Source: Novosphingobium sediminicola
GTDB lineage: Bacteria; Pseudomonadota; Alphaproteobacteria; Sphingomonadales; Sphingomonadaceae
Assembly: GCF_014196525.1 (NCBI RefSeq)
Contig: NZ_JACIDX010000003.1
Coordinates: forward strand, 186,001-250,000
Reading direction: 5' to 3'
DNA: 64,000 bases
How positions within the stretch are numbered: the stretch's first letter is position 1; each line of letters starts with the position of its first letter. This document shows positions 50,444-58,911 of the stretch, one piece after another. The notes beneath the pieces were generated by a model that did no database searches, was not told the origin of the DNA, and worked only from the letters and a program-made list of their open reading frames with translations. The position numbers were made by a program, and so were the translations under genes.

Positions 50444-51532
50444 ATGGCGATGAATGACCGGCCCCGACTGGCCATGCTGGGCGGCGGGCCGGGGTCCTTT
50501 ATCGGGGGCATCCACCATCTGGGCGCGCGGATCGCCGGGATTGACCTTGTGGCGGGCGTGTTCAGTTCGGACCCCGAAAAATCGGCCCGCGCTGCGCATG
50601 ATTATGGCGTTGCCTCTGACCGCTGCTATGCCGATACGCGCGCGATGTTCGCCGCCGAGGCCGCGCGCGAGGACGGCATCACCATGGTGGCCATCGCCAC
50701 GCCCAACAATTTGCACCTGCCCGCCGCGCTGATGGCGATTGAGGCGGGGGTGCATATTTTCTCGGACAAGCCCGCGACCGCCACGCTCGCCCAGGCGCTG
50801 AACTTGCGCGATGCGCTGGCGCGGGGGCGCAGCGCCTATGGCCTGAGCTTTACCTACAGCGCCTATCCGATGGTGCGCGAGGCGCGGGCGCGAATTGCGG
50901 CGGGCCAGATCGGCACGGTGCGCAAGGTGCTGGTGAATTATGCGCAGGGCGTGATGGCGGGGCCATCGGCGGGCTGGCGCACCGATCCGGGCATGAGCGG
51001 GGCGGGCGGATGCATCGCCGATCTTGGCACCCATGCTTTCCATCTGGCCGAATTCGTCACCGGGCAAGAGGTGGCCGAACTGCTGGCCGATCTGGGCAGC
51101 CATGAGGGGCGGGCGCTGGATGATGATGATGCGGTGCTGCTGCGCTTTGCCGGGGGCGCGCGGGGGATGATCCACGCCTCGCAGATCGCCTTTGGCCAGC
51201 GCAATGCGATCAGTTTTCAGGTCTATGGCGACCGTGGCGCGCTGCATTGGGATTTTGCAGCCGCCGATCAGTTGCGGCTGGTGCGCGGGGGTGAGGTAAT
51301 CCTGCTGGGCCCGACCAGCGCGGATCTGCTGGTGCGCGTGCCGGGAATGCGGGGGATCGGCGATGGGCTGATCGCGCCCTTTGCCACGCTTTATCGCGAA
51401 TTTGTGGCGGTTTGCGGCGGTGGGAAGCAGTGCAGCCTGCCCGGCATTGCGGAGGGTGTGCGCAGCATGGCTTTTGTCGAACGCGCGGTGGAAAGCAGCG
51501 CGCAGGGCGGGCGCTGGCTGGCCATACATTAA
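50444..51532 (+). CDS. Gfo/Idh/MocA-family oxidoreductase
   Basis: This 362-residue protein has N-terminal Rossmann motif MLGGGPGSFIGGIH, VAIATPNNLHLPAALMAIEA and the family EKP-like signature FSDKPATATLAQAL (Asp in place of Glu). Its C-terminal alpha/beta domain includes GGAGGCIADLGTHAFHLAEF-like sequence with the catalytic Asp/His pair. Members oxidise or epimerise sugars and cyclitols with NAD(P). Followed 14 bases later by a Dabb protein, a common pairing in sugar catabolic sets. Substrate unknown. Confidence 0.87.
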   Translation: MAMNDRPRLAMLGGGPGSFIGGIHHLGARIAGIDLVAGVFSSDPEKSARAAHDYGVASDRCYADTRAMFAAEAAREDGITMVAIATPNNLHLPAALMAIEAGVHIFSDKPATATLAQALNLRDALARGRSAYGLSFTYSAYPMVREARARIAAGQIGTVRKVLVNYAQGVMAGPSAGWRTDPGMSGAGGCIADLGTHAFHLAEFVTGQEVAELLADLGSHEGRALDDDDAVLLRFAGGARGMIHASQIAFGQRNAISFQVYGDRGALHWDFAAADQLRLVRGGEVILLGPTSADLLVRVPGMRGIGDGLIAPFATLYREFVAVCGGGKQCSLPGIAEGVRSMAFVERAVESSAQGGRWLAIH

Positions 51533-51546
51533 CCGAGGGAGGCAGC

Positions 51547-51840
51547 ATGTTTCACCACGTCTTTTTCTGGCTGCACAACCCTGCGGATCGCGATGCGCTG
51601 ATCGCCGGGCTGGAGAGCCTGCGCGCCATTCCCCAGATCCGCGCGCTGCATATAGGCATCCCCGCCGCGACCGAGCAGCGCGATGTGGTCGAGAGCGGTT
51701 TTGCCGTGTCCGAGTTGATGCAGTTCGACAGTCTGGCCGATCAGAAAGCCTATCAGGACCACCCGCTCCACCTGCGTTTTGTCGAGCAATGCGGGCATTT
51801 GTGGTCGCGCGTGGTGGTCTATGATGTCGAGCCGATCTGA
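51547..51840 (+). CDS. Dabb-family (stress-responsive alpha/beta barrel) protein
   Basis: These 97 residues form a dimeric ferredoxin-like fold: [53 protein letters not shown] and [19 protein letters not shown] are the usual blocks. GAGGGA precedes ATG. Function is typically small-molecule binding or accessory to the neighbouring oxidoreductase. Its 3' end overlaps the convergent regulator gene by 22 bases. Confidence 0.85.
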   Translation: MFHHVFFWLHNPADRDALIAGLESLRAIPQIRALHIGIPAATEQRDVVESGFAVSELMQFDSLADQKAYQDHPLHLRFVEQCGHLWSRVVVYDVEPI

Positions 51841-53417
51841 TCCAGCCGGTAATAGAGCTGGGCGCGGGTGATGCCCAGCAGGCGGGCGGCGCGGGCCTTG
51901 TTGCCCCCGCTGCGCGCCAGCGCTTCTTCGATCATCCGCCTTTCGCTGCGCCCCAGATCGAGGTCATCACCGCCTGAGGCCTTTTGCCCGTTTTCCACGC
52001 GCCCCCCGGCGCGGACGCGGAAGGGCAGGGGGCCAAGCGCCTCGCCCCCGCCAAAAATATGGTGCAGGCGCAAAGGCTCGCCGTCGCGCGCCATGATGAC
52101 GCCGCGCTCAATGACATTTTCCAGCTCGCGAATATTGCCCGGCCAGCCATAGCCCAGCATCGCGGCCACCGCATCGCCTTCAAATCCGGTGACGGCCTTG
52201 CCATAGCGGGTGCTGTAGCGTTCGAGGAAATATTCCATCAGCAAGGGCAGATCGGCCCGCCTTTCGCGCAAGGGCGGGATGCGGATGGGAAAGACGTTGA
52301 GGCGATAGAACAGGTCGGCGCGAAAGGTCCCGGCCTCGACCGCGGCGCGCAGATCGACATTGGTGGCCGCTACCAGCCGCACATTGGCCCGGTGCATCCG
52401 CACCCCGCCCACGCGCTCGAACTCGCCCTCCTGAATGGCGCGCAGCAGCTTGCCCTGCGCGGCGAGGGACAGGGTGGCGATTTCGTCGAGGAACAATGTG
52501 CCGCCCTCGGCGCGTTCAAAGCGGCCTGCGCGGGCGGCATGGGCGCCGGTAAAGGCCCCCTTTTCCACCCCGAACAATTCGGCCTCCAGCAGGCTTTCCG
52601 GGATCGCCGCGCAATTGACCGCGACAAAGGGCTTGTCCGACCGCCGCCCCATCGCGTGCAGGTTGCGCGCGAAAATCTCCTTGCCCACCCCGCTTTCGCC
52701 AAGGAACAGCACCACCGCATCGGTATCGGCCACATGATGGAGCATGTCGAAGGCCACGTTAAACCCCGCCGAGGCGCCCACGATCCGTTGCTCGCCCCCG
52801 CCCTGCGCTGATGCCCTCGCGATCTGGTTGATCGCCTCGCCGCGCATGAAGCGCAGGTCCTCCTCGCCCTCGTCCCATTCTTCGGCGGGGCGGCCCTGAA
52901 CGCGGCAATGGGGGTGGCCCATGGCGATGCATTCCACCTCGCGGAACAGGATCGGGCGGCCAAGGAACACGCTGGCATAGCCGCTGGCGTAGCCAGCCAG
53001 CGACCAGCCCGCAGGATAGGCCCCGCGCCCGGCGGTTTCCAGGTGCGCCCCGCATTCCGATGATCCATGCCACAGATATTCGGCTGAAAATTCACCTCGC
53101 TCGACATCGAATTCGACATGCAGCGCTTCGGAGCGGACCATGCCTTCGAGCATGTGGAGTTCAGGGCCGACGGCGAACATCTCATCGATGGTGGCATGGG
53201 GGCGCAGACGGGCGGCGCTCTCCGCGTCCAGCGCGCCCGAGTGATAGCCCTGTCGGGTAAAGATCGCGCGGGCCTGCTCCAGCCCCAGCGCATCGATCAC
53301 CTCGCGCCGCAACAACGCAAAGGCGCGGGCGTGGAGCATCATCATCCGCTTGCCCGCCAGCCAGATGTGGCCCTGCGCCGGGTCGAAATGGAGATGGGAG
53401 AAGAGATCCTGAGGCAT
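51819..53417 (-). CDS. Sigma-54-dependent activator of XylR/DmpR/MopR type
   Basis: The 532 residues comprise an aromatic-sensing N-terminal domain (about 1-115), a V4R segment (about 115-180), AAA+ domain with Walker A GESGVGKE (240-247), GAFTGA (287-292) for sigma-54 contact and [12 protein letters not shown]. The Fis-type HTH ends in [20 protein letters not shown]. Relative to MopR zinc ligands Cys155/Glu178/Cys181/Cys189, Glu160, Cys163 and Cys171 are present, but the first Cys is Gly137 (PAGW instead of PVCW). ATG 53417 is preferred. It is divergent from, and should activate, the phenol-type operon at 53591. Confidence 0.93.
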   Translation of the reverse strand: MPQDLFSHLHFDPAQGHIWLAGKRMMMLHARAFALLRREVIDALGLEQARAIFTRQGYHSGALDAESAARLRPHATIDEMFAVGPELHMLEGMVRSEALHVEFDVERGEFSAEYLWHGSSECGAHLETAGRGAYPAGWSLAGYASGYASVFLGRPILFREVECIAMGHPHCRVQGRPAEEWDEGEEDLRFMRGEAINQIARASAQGGGEQRIVGASAGFNVAFDMLHHVADTDAVVLFLGESGVGKEIFARNLHAMGRRSDKPFVAVNCAAIPESLLEAELFGVEKGAFTGAHAARAGRFERAEGGTLFLDEIATLSLAAQGKLLRAIQEGEFERVGGVRMHRANVRLVAATNVDLRAAVEAGTFRADLFYRLNVFPIRIPPLRERRADLPLLMEYFLERYSTRYGKAVTGFEGDAVAAMLGYGWPGNIRELENVIERGVIMARDGEPLRLHHIFGGGEALGPLPFRVRAGGRVENGQKASGGDDLDLGRSERRMIEEALARSGGNKARAARLLGITRAQLYYRLDQIGSTS

Positions 53418-53443
53418 GGGGCGGGCCTTTGGTGGGAGAGATG

Positions 53444-53459
53444 TGTAGAATATTCGACA
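53444..53459. promoter_or_regulatory. Upstream activator palindrome 1
   Basis: TGT-A-GAATATTC-G-ACA is a 16-base dyad with one mismatched pair. It lies about 165 bases upstream of the predicted sigma-54 start, the range used by XylR/DmpR enhancer sites. Confidence 0.5.
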
Positions 53460-53477
53460 TATCCGAAAAAGGGAATG

Positions 53478-53493
53478 TATGAAATTCTTCATA
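53478..53493. promoter_or_regulatory. Upstream activator palindrome 2
   Basis: TATGAA-ATTC-TTCATA has perfect 6-base arms; its centre is 34 bases from that of the first palindrome, about three helical turns. Two such sites are typical for hexamer-forming sigma-54 activators. Flanking CCGAAAA/TTTTCGG arms add further dyad character. Confidence 0.5.
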
Positions 53494-53590
53494 TTTTCGG
53501 CAGGCGTTCCAAGGCGGCCTGACGGAGGTTGAAAAGACAATCGACGTAAAAACAAACAGCTATCAAAATTCTGCCCGCCCTTTCCGCGAT

Positions 53591-53605
53591 TGGCACAGGC
53601 TTTGC
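53591..53605 (+). promoter_or_regulatory. Sigma-54 (-24/-12) promoter of the aromatic operon
   Basis: TGGCACAGGCTTTGC matches the -24/-12 consensus TGGCAC-N5-TTGC, with GG and GC 12 bases apart. Transcription should begin near 53617, 41 bases before the first possible start codon. It faces away from a GAFTGA-containing activator gene. Confidence 0.85.
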
Positions 53606-53726
53606 GGAGATCCGGTCAGGCCGCGCGACAGCGGCCGCGACAAGGGAGAGAGCCATCATGCCGGACCATTACGCGCACCCTTGTTGCAACCGGCCCCCGA
53701 GGCTGCATCAAGGAGACATCCCACCT

Positions 53727-54059
53727 ATGGACCCTGCCTTTTCCCACCTGACGCGGCGGACCTTCCTGTCCGCCAGCGCGCTGGCGACGCTGGCCACTGC
53801 CGTTCCGGCCGCCGCCGCCGGATGGGCCCGCATCGCCCCGATCGCGCTGGCCAGCCATGCCGGGGCGCTGCCCGCAGGCTGGAGCGGGCAGGCTATCCTG
53901 CTCAAGGGCTCCTATCTGGCCCGCCTGTCCCAGATCCGTGCGGCCATCGCCCGTCATGGCGCCGTCCATCTGACGCCCTTTCTGGATGCCGACGATGCGG
54001 TGCTGCTCGACATTGCCCGCCATGACGCGGTGGGCGCCCCTCTTTCCGGACAGGAGTGA
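53727..54059 (+). CDS. Small Tat-exported protein of unknown function in the alkylphenol operon
   Basis: From ATG 53727 (AGGAG 11 bases ahead) 110 residues begin with a twin-arginine signal, LTRRTFLSASALATLATAVP, cut near AAAAG. An in-frame ATG 53658 with an equally good GGGAG site would add 23 residues and cannot be excluded. The mature part (about 75 residues) has no cofactor motif and no Cys; it reads SGQAILLKGSYLARLSQI and ending HDAVGAPLSGQE. The Pseudomonas 4-cresol gene set also holds a small unassigned gene, pchX; equivalence is positional only. First gene after the sigma-54 promoter. Confidence 0.7.
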   Translation: MDPAFSHLTRRTFLSASALATLATAVPAAAAGWARIAPIALASHAGALPAGWSGQAILLKGSYLARLSQIRAAIARHGAVHLTPFLDADDAVLLDIARHDAVGAPLSGQE

Positions 54060-54065
54060 CCGGCT

Positions 54066-54395
54066 ATGAAATTTCGTCCTATTGCCCTTGCCGCTCTGCT
54101 GACGCTGGGCGCTGCTCCTGCCGTTCATGCCTCGCCCACGGGCGTCTGGCGCGGTTCGAATGAAGCGTGGGAAAAGGTCTGTTCGCGCTGCCACCTTTCG
54201 GGCGTCGGCCCGGAGCTGCGCGGGCGCCAATTGCCGCCCGAATATATCAAGCAGGTGGTGCGCCACGGCTTTCTGGCCATGCCCGCCTTTCCCCATGGCG
54301 CGATTGACGATGCCACGCTCGACGGGGTCGCGCTCTACGTCTCAAAATCGCGCCTGAACGCGCCCGCCAAGCCCGCCCCGGCCAAAAAGCTCTGA
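54066..54395 (+). CDS. 4-cresol-dehydrogenase-type cytochrome c subunit (PchC-like)
   Basis: These 109 residues have a signal peptide ending PAVHA, heme motif Cys39-x-x-Cys42-His43 in VCSRCHLSG, GPELRGRQLPPEY, and axial Met72 in HGFLAMPAFPHGAIDD. These are the blocks of the small cytochrome that docks on PCMH flavoprotein and takes its electrons one at a time in the periplasm. Gene lies 6 bases after the Tat-protein gene and 20 before the flavoprotein. The Lys/Ala/Pro-rich tail is a short extension. Confidence 0.92.
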   Translation: MKFRPIALAALLTLGAAPAVHASPTGVWRGSNEAWEKVCSRCHLSGVGPELRGRQLPPEYIKQVVRHGFLAMPAFPHGAIDDATLDGVALYVSKSRLNAPAKPAPAKKL

Positions 54396-54415
54396 AAATT
54401 CTGGGAGAACCTGCC

Positions 54416-55987
54416 ATGACCGCTCAAAAAGCCGCTCCTGCGCCCGCCGCCCCCGCCATCCTGCCCCCCGGTGTCAGCGCCAGTGATTTCGCCGGGGCGA
54501 TCCGCGAATTCATCGAGATTCTCGGCGCGGAAAATGTGCTGACCGATGCCGACCATCTGGCCCCCTATACCAAGGTGATGGTTGCCGAGAGCGAGGATCT
54601 GCATCGCCCCGCCGCCGTCATCATGGCCCGCACCGTCGAACAGGTGCAAAAGATCATGGCCGTGTGCAACCGCGTGCGCGTGCCGATCTGGCCGATTTCG
54701 ACCGGGCGCAATTTCGGCTATGGCTCGGCAGCGCCGCAAAGCGCTGGGCAGGTCATCCTCGACCTGCGCCATATGAACCGCATCATCGAGGTCGATCCGG
54801 TGATGTGCACCGCGCTGGTCGAACCGGGCGTGACCTATCAGCAGCTCAAGGACTATCTGGTCGAGAATAACATTCCGCTCTGGCTGTCCTGTCCGGCGCC
54901 TTCGGCCATTGCCGGACCTTTGGGCAATACGGTGGACCGGGGCGTGGGCTACACTCCCTATGGCGAGCATTTCATGATGCAATGCGGGATGGAGGTCGTG
55001 CTGGCCGATGGGCAGGTGCTGCGCACCGGCATGGGCGGCGTGCAAAACACCAACGCCTGGCAAGTATTCAAATGGGGCTACGGGCCTTATCTCGACGGCA
55101 TTTTTACCCAGTCGAACTATGGCGTCGTTACCAAGATGGGCATGTGGCTGATGCCCCAGCCGCCGGTCTACAAGCCCTTCTCGATCCGCTATGAGAAGGA
55201 TGAGGACATCCACGATATCGTGGAAACCTTGCGCCCGCTGCGCATCGCGGGCGTCATCCCCAATGCGATGGTTTTCGCCAATGTGATGTGGGAAGCGGCC
55301 GCCATCATGCCGCGCAGCAAATATTACCAAGGCACCGGCACCACGCCCGACCATGTGCTGGAGGAAATCAAGGCCAAGGAAGGCATCGGCGCATGGAACG
55401 TCTATGCCGCGCTCTATGGCACCAAGGAGCAGGTCGAGGTCAACTGGAACATCATCACCGGCGCGATCAAGGCCAGCGGCAAGGGCCGGATCATCACCGA
55501 GGAGGAAGCGGGCGAGACCGAACCCTTCAAGTACCGCGCCAAGCTGATGCGCGGCGACATGACGCTTCAGGAATTCGGCCTCTATCGCTGGCGCGGCGGC
55601 GGCGGCTCGATGTGGTTTGCCCCCGTCACCGTGGCCAAGGGTTCGGAAACCAGGGACCAGACCGAGCTGGCCAAGAAGATCCTTGGCGAATTCGGGCTGG
55701 ATTATGTGGCCGAATATATCGTCGGCATGCGCGATATGCATCACATCATCGACGTCTTGTTCGACCGTTCCAACCCCGATGAAATGGAGCGCGCCCATGC
55801 CTGCTTCGCCAAGCTGCTGAGCGAATTCGGCAAGCGCGGCTATGCGGTCTATCGCGTCAACACCGCCTTTATGGACCAGACCGCCGACCTCTATGGCCCG
55901 GTCAAACGCCATGTCGATCAGGCTCTGAAGCGCGCGCTGGACCCCAATGGCATCATCGCGCCGGGCAAATCGGGCATCCGTATCTGA
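54416..55987 (+). CDS. 4-cresol/4-alkylphenol dehydrogenase flavoprotein (PchF-like, VAO family)
   Basis: The 523 residues of the VAO/PCMH fold have FAD-binding GRNFGYGSAAPQ and C-terminal substrate domain. With a constant offset of six from P. putida PCMH numbering, Tyr373, Glu386, Tyr390, Glu433, His442, Asp446, Tyr479 and Arg480 correspond to Tyr367, Glu380, Tyr384 (the 8-alpha-O-tyrosyl-FAD residue), Glu427, His436, Asp440, Tyr473 and Arg474. This indicates tyrosyl-FAD, not the histidyl-FAD of vanillyl-alcohol oxidase. PCMH Arg512 is Lys518. It oxidises the para-alkyl group of phenols and passes electrons to the cytochrome. No signal peptide is obvious. Confidence 0.93.
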   Translation: MTAQKAAPAPAAPAILPPGVSASDFAGAIREFIEILGAENVLTDADHLAPYTKVMVAESEDLHRPAAVIMARTVEQVQKIMAVCNRVRVPIWPISTGRNFGYGSAAPQSAGQVILDLRHMNRIIEVDPVMCTALVEPGVTYQQLKDYLVENNIPLWLSCPAPSAIAGPLGNTVDRGVGYTPYGEHFMMQCGMEVVLADGQVLRTGMGGVQNTNAWQVFKWGYGPYLDGIFTQSNYGVVTKMGMWLMPQPPVYKPFSIRYEKDEDIHDIVETLRPLRIAGVIPNAMVFANVMWEAAAIMPRSKYYQGTGTTPDHVLEEIKAKEGIGAWNVYAALYGTKEQVEVNWNIITGAIKASGKGRIITEEEAGETEPFKYRAKLMRGDMTLQEFGLYRWRGGGGSMWFAPVTVAKGSETRDQTELAKKILGEFGLDYVAEYIVGMRDMHHIIDVLFDRSNPDEMERAHACFAKLLSEFGKRGYAVYRVNTAFMDQTADLYGPVKRHVDQALKRALDPNGIIAPGKSGIRI

Positions 55988-56000
55988 TTGGAATAATTGC

Positions 56001-56393
56001 ATGACACACCAGTTTTTCCGGGCCGCCTTCGCGGCGGCCCTGCTTTTTGGCGCGCCTGTGCTGGGCGCAAATGCGGCGCAGGCGGCCGGAGATCCGGCGC
56101 GCGGCAAGGCCGCGTTTCAGGCCCAATGCGCAATCTGTCACGCCACGGTTCCGGGCAAGACTCTGGTCGGCCCCAGCCTTGCGGGCGTGGCCGGGCGCGC
56201 GGCTGGCAAGGGGGCGAGCTTTGCCTATTCCCCCGCGCTGGCCAAGGCCGGGTTCAAATGGGACGCCGCTCACCTCGACCTCTGGCTGACCGCGCCTGCC
56301 AAATTGGTGCCGGGCAATCGAATGCCTTATGCAGGCATGGCCAATGCGGCCCAGCGCGGCGATGTCGTGGCTTATCTGGGCACGCTGAAATGA
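56001..56393 (+). CDS. Second class I cytochrome c
   Basis: These 130 residues have a signal peptide ending ANAAQA, heme motif Cys43-A-I-Cys46-His47, LVGPSLAGVAGR, and axial Met108 in GNRMPYAGM, the cytochrome c2/c550 pattern. It is distinct from the PchC-like subunit and probably carries electrons from the flavocytochrome to a terminal oxidase. Gene follows the flavoprotein by 13 bases; its stop overlaps the aldehyde dehydrogenase start (ATGA). Confidence 0.9.
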   Translation: MTHQFFRAAFAAALLFGAPVLGANAAQAAGDPARGKAAFQAQCAICHATVPGKTLVGPSLAGVAGRAAGKGASFAYSPALAKAGFKWDAAHLDLWLTAPAKLVPGNRMPYAGMANAAQRGDVVAYLGTLK

Positions 56394-57850
56394 GCGCCCC
56401 GCTCGATGTCGCCCTGCTGATCGGGGGCGAGGACAGGGCGGCGAGCGACGGCGCCACGTTCGAGCGTCATGGCCCCTTGGGCGATGGCGTGGCCAGTCGC
56501 GCGGCGGCGGCCACGGTGGCGGACGCGGATGCCGCCGCTGCTGCGGCAGGCGCGGCTTTGCCCGCATGGGCGGCGCTGGGGCCGAATGTCCGCCGCCGCC
56601 TGCTGCTGGACGCTGCCGATGCGATGGAGGCGCGCGCCGCTGACTTCATCGCCTGCATGGCGGCGGAGACCGGGGCCTCGGCGGGCTGGGCGGGGTTCAA
56701 CGTCCATCTGGGCGCGGGCCTGCTGCGCGAGGCCGCCGCGCTGACCACGCAGGTCAAGGGCGAGACGATCCCCTCGGACCGACCCGGTTGCTATGCGATG
56801 ACGGTGCGCCGCCCTGCCGGGGTGGTGCTGGGCATTGCGCCGTGGAATGCGCCGGTGATCCTGGGCGTGCGCGCCATCGCCACGCCGCTGGCCTGCGGCA
56901 ATACGGTGGTACTCAAAGCCTCCGAACAATGCCCGGCCACCCATCGCCTGATCGGAGCGGTGTTGCGCGATGCGGGTTTTCCGGCGGGCGTGGTCAATGT
57001 CATCACCAATGCGCCCAAGGATGCAGGCGCGGTGGTCGCCGCGCTGGTGCAACACCCGGCGGTGCGGCGGATCAACTTTACCGGATCGACTCATGTGGGC
57101 CGGATCATCGCCACGCTGGCGGCGCAGGAGTTGAAGCCCTGCCTGCTCGAACTGGGCGGCAAGGCGCCGATGGTGGTGCTGGGCGATGCCGATCTGGATG
57201 CGGCGGTCGCAGCGGCCGGTTTCGGCGCCTATATGAACAGCGGCCAGATCTGCATGTCTACCGAGCGGATCATCCTTGAGCAGCCGATTGCCGACGCCTT
57301 TGTCGCGCGTTTCCGTGAACGTGTGGCGGACCTTGTCGCGGGCGATCCGCGACGCGAAAACGCCCCGCTCGGCTCGGTGGTGGATGGGGCCACTGCCGAT
57401 CGCATCCGCCATCTGGTGGCCGATGCGGTGGACAAGGGCGCGGTTGCCTATGGCGACTGGCAGCTCCCCGGCACGCTGATGCCCGCGATCCTGCTCGACG
57501 GCGTGACGTCCGACATGCGGATCTATGCCGAGGAGAGCTTTGGCCCGGTCACCACGATCCTGCGCGCCGGTGATGAGGAGGAGGCGGTGCGGATCGCCAA
57601 TGACACCGAATATGGCCTGACCTCGGCGGTGTTCAGCCAGAATATCGCGCGGGCCCTGCGCGTGGCCGACAGGATTGAGGCGGGGATGGTGCATATCAAC
57701 GGTGCCACCGTCCATGACGAGGCCCAGATGCCTTTCGGCGGCACCAAATCCTCTGGCTATGGCCGCTTTGGCGGCGAGGCGGGGATTGCCGAATTCACCG
57801 AGCTGAAATGGGTGACCATCGACACGCAGACGCCGCATTGGCCGATCTAA
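56390..57850 (+). CDS. Aromatic aldehyde dehydrogenase (4-hydroxybenzaldehyde/vanillin type)
   Basis: This 486-residue NAD(P)-dependent ALDH has PWNAPVILGV, NFTGSTHVGR, catalytic Glu254 in LELGGKAP and Cys288 in NSGQICMST. EESFGPVTTI and PFGGTKSSGYGRFGG complete the fold. The set resembles vanillin/salicylaldehyde dehydrogenases. Following a 4-alkylphenol dehydrogenase, the expected step is 4-hydroxybenzaldehyde to 4-hydroxybenzoate. ATG 56390 overlaps the cytochrome stop; a longer open frame upstream is the shifted cytochrome sequence. Last gene before a terminator. Confidence 0.92.
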   Translation: MSAPLDVALLIGGEDRAASDGATFERHGPLGDGVASRAAAATVADADAAAAAAGAALPAWAALGPNVRRRLLLDAADAMEARAADFIACMAAETGASAGWAGFNVHLGAGLLREAAALTTQVKGETIPSDRPGCYAMTVRRPAGVVLGIAPWNAPVILGVRAIATPLACGNTVVLKASEQCPATHRLIGAVLRDAGFPAGVVNVITNAPKDAGAVVAALVQHPAVRRINFTGSTHVGRIIATLAAQELKPCLLELGGKAPMVVLGDADLDAAVAAAGFGAYMNSGQICMSTERIILEQPIADAFVARFRERVADLVAGDPRRENAPLGSVVDGATADRIRHLVADAVDKGAVAYGDWQLPGTLMPAILLDGVTSDMRIYAEESFGPVTTILRAGDEEEAVRIANDTEYGLTSAVFSQNIARALRVADRIEAGMVHINGATVHDEAQMPFGGTKSSGYGRFGGEAGIAEFTELKWVTIDTQTPHWPI

Positions 57851-57855
57851 GTTAC

Positions 57856-57889
57856 TGGCCGGGCTAGACAAAACTCGCCCGGCCATTTT
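57856..57889 (+). terminator. Rho-independent terminator after the aldehyde dehydrogenase gene
   Basis: TGGCCGGGC pairs perfectly with GCCCGGCCA around a 12-base loop, followed by TTTT. It sits six bases after the stop and may reduce transcription of the channel gene relative to the enzymes. Confidence 0.82.
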
Positions 57890-57912
57890 CATAAAAACAG
57901 GGAGATATGAGG

Positions 57913-58854
57913 ATGTTGCGCAAGTTTACTCTGTTGTGCTGCGCGCTGTTTGCAGCCGCTCCGGCCTATGCGACCGAAAGCGGCGGCGGGGTCTATCCGC
58001 TGGGCGCCGAAGGGGCGCTGGGCGGGGCCTTGCCGCCGCCGGGGGTCTATTATCTGGGCTATCTCCAGAATTACGAGGCCAACCGTTTCAACGACGGCAA
58101 GGGCGAGAAGGGCTTGCTCCCCGATTTCCACGTCGACGCGCAGGCCGCCGTCACCCGCCTTGTCTGGGTGACAGATCGCAAGGTTTTGGGCGCGGATTTC
58201 GCCATGCATATGGTCGCCCCGCTGGTGGCCGCGCAGGTCCGCGTGGGCAGCGCTCAGGGCCAGCAGACCGGCTTTACCGATGTCACCATCGACCCCTTCA
58301 TTCTGGGCTGGCACTGGAAGAACGGGCTGCATGTCATCACCGGGATCGACGTGAATGTGCCCATCGGCCGCTATGACCGCACCAATCCGGCCACGGTCAG
58401 CCGCCATTACTGGAATGTCGAACCGATCATTGCGCTGGCCTATACCGGGCGCAAGGGGCTGCAGGTGGATGTCAAAACCATGTTCGACATCAATTTCACC
58501 AATCCCGATGCCCAGATCAACGGGCTGAACCCCACCGGCGCGCGCTATCGTTCGGGCAATGAGTTTCACCTCGAATATGCCGTAACGCAGGCGATCACGC
58601 CGCGCGCCAGCCTTGGCGTTTCGGGCTATTATTATGTTCAGACCTCCTCCGACCGAGTGAATGATGCCTCGGCGCAGAGGGTGCTGGATGCTCTGGGCGG
58701 CTTTAAGGGCGAGGCGGTGGCCGCCGGGCCGACGCTGCGCGTGGGGCTGGGCAAGGCGCAATTGATCGGCACATGGCAGCATGAATTTTCCGCCCGTTAT
58801 CGCCCGCAGGGCGACAAGCTCTGGCTCAAGCTGATCCTGCCTGTGGGGCACTAA
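57913..58854 (+). CDS. Outer-membrane channel of the phenol MetA/SphA-type family
   Basis: This roughly 313-residue protein has signal peptide LLCCALFAAAPAYA. The mature start is ESGGGVYPLGAEGALGGALP, then YYLGYLQNYEANRF, GADFAMHMVAPLVAAQ, LGWHWKNGLHVITGIDVNVP and ASLGVSGYYYVQTSSD; alternating aromatic beta-strands continue to LKLILPVGH. This family accompanies aromatic degradation operons and is thought to admit hydrophobic substrates. ATG 57913 has GGGAG eight bases ahead; ATG 57907 is the alternative. Continues the operon past the terminator. Confidence 0.85.
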   Translation: MLRKFTLLCCALFAAAPAYATESGGGVYPLGAEGALGGALPPPGVYYLGYLQNYEANRFNDGKGEKGLLPDFHVDAQAAVTRLVWVTDRKVLGADFAMHMVAPLVAAQVRVGSAQGQQTGFTDVTIDPFILGWHWKNGLHVITGIDVNVPIGRYDRTNPATVSRHYWNVEPIIALAYTGRKGLQVDVKTMFDINFTNPDAQINGLNPTGARYRSGNEFHLEYAVTQAITPRASLGVSGYYYVQTSSDRVNDASAQRVLDALGGFKGEAVAAGPTLRVGLGKAQLIGTWQHEFSARYRPQGDKLWLKLILPVGH

Positions 58855-58911
58855 AGGCTCGTCGGTTCTTGGCCCCTTGCCAGCGGGCCGGGGGCAAGGC
58901 ACTTGTCGGCC

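Noticed and set aside
58875..58899. CCTTGCC/GGCAAGG hairpin after the channel gene as a terminator
   Set aside because: Stem of seven with an 11-base loop and no T-run; too weak to call.
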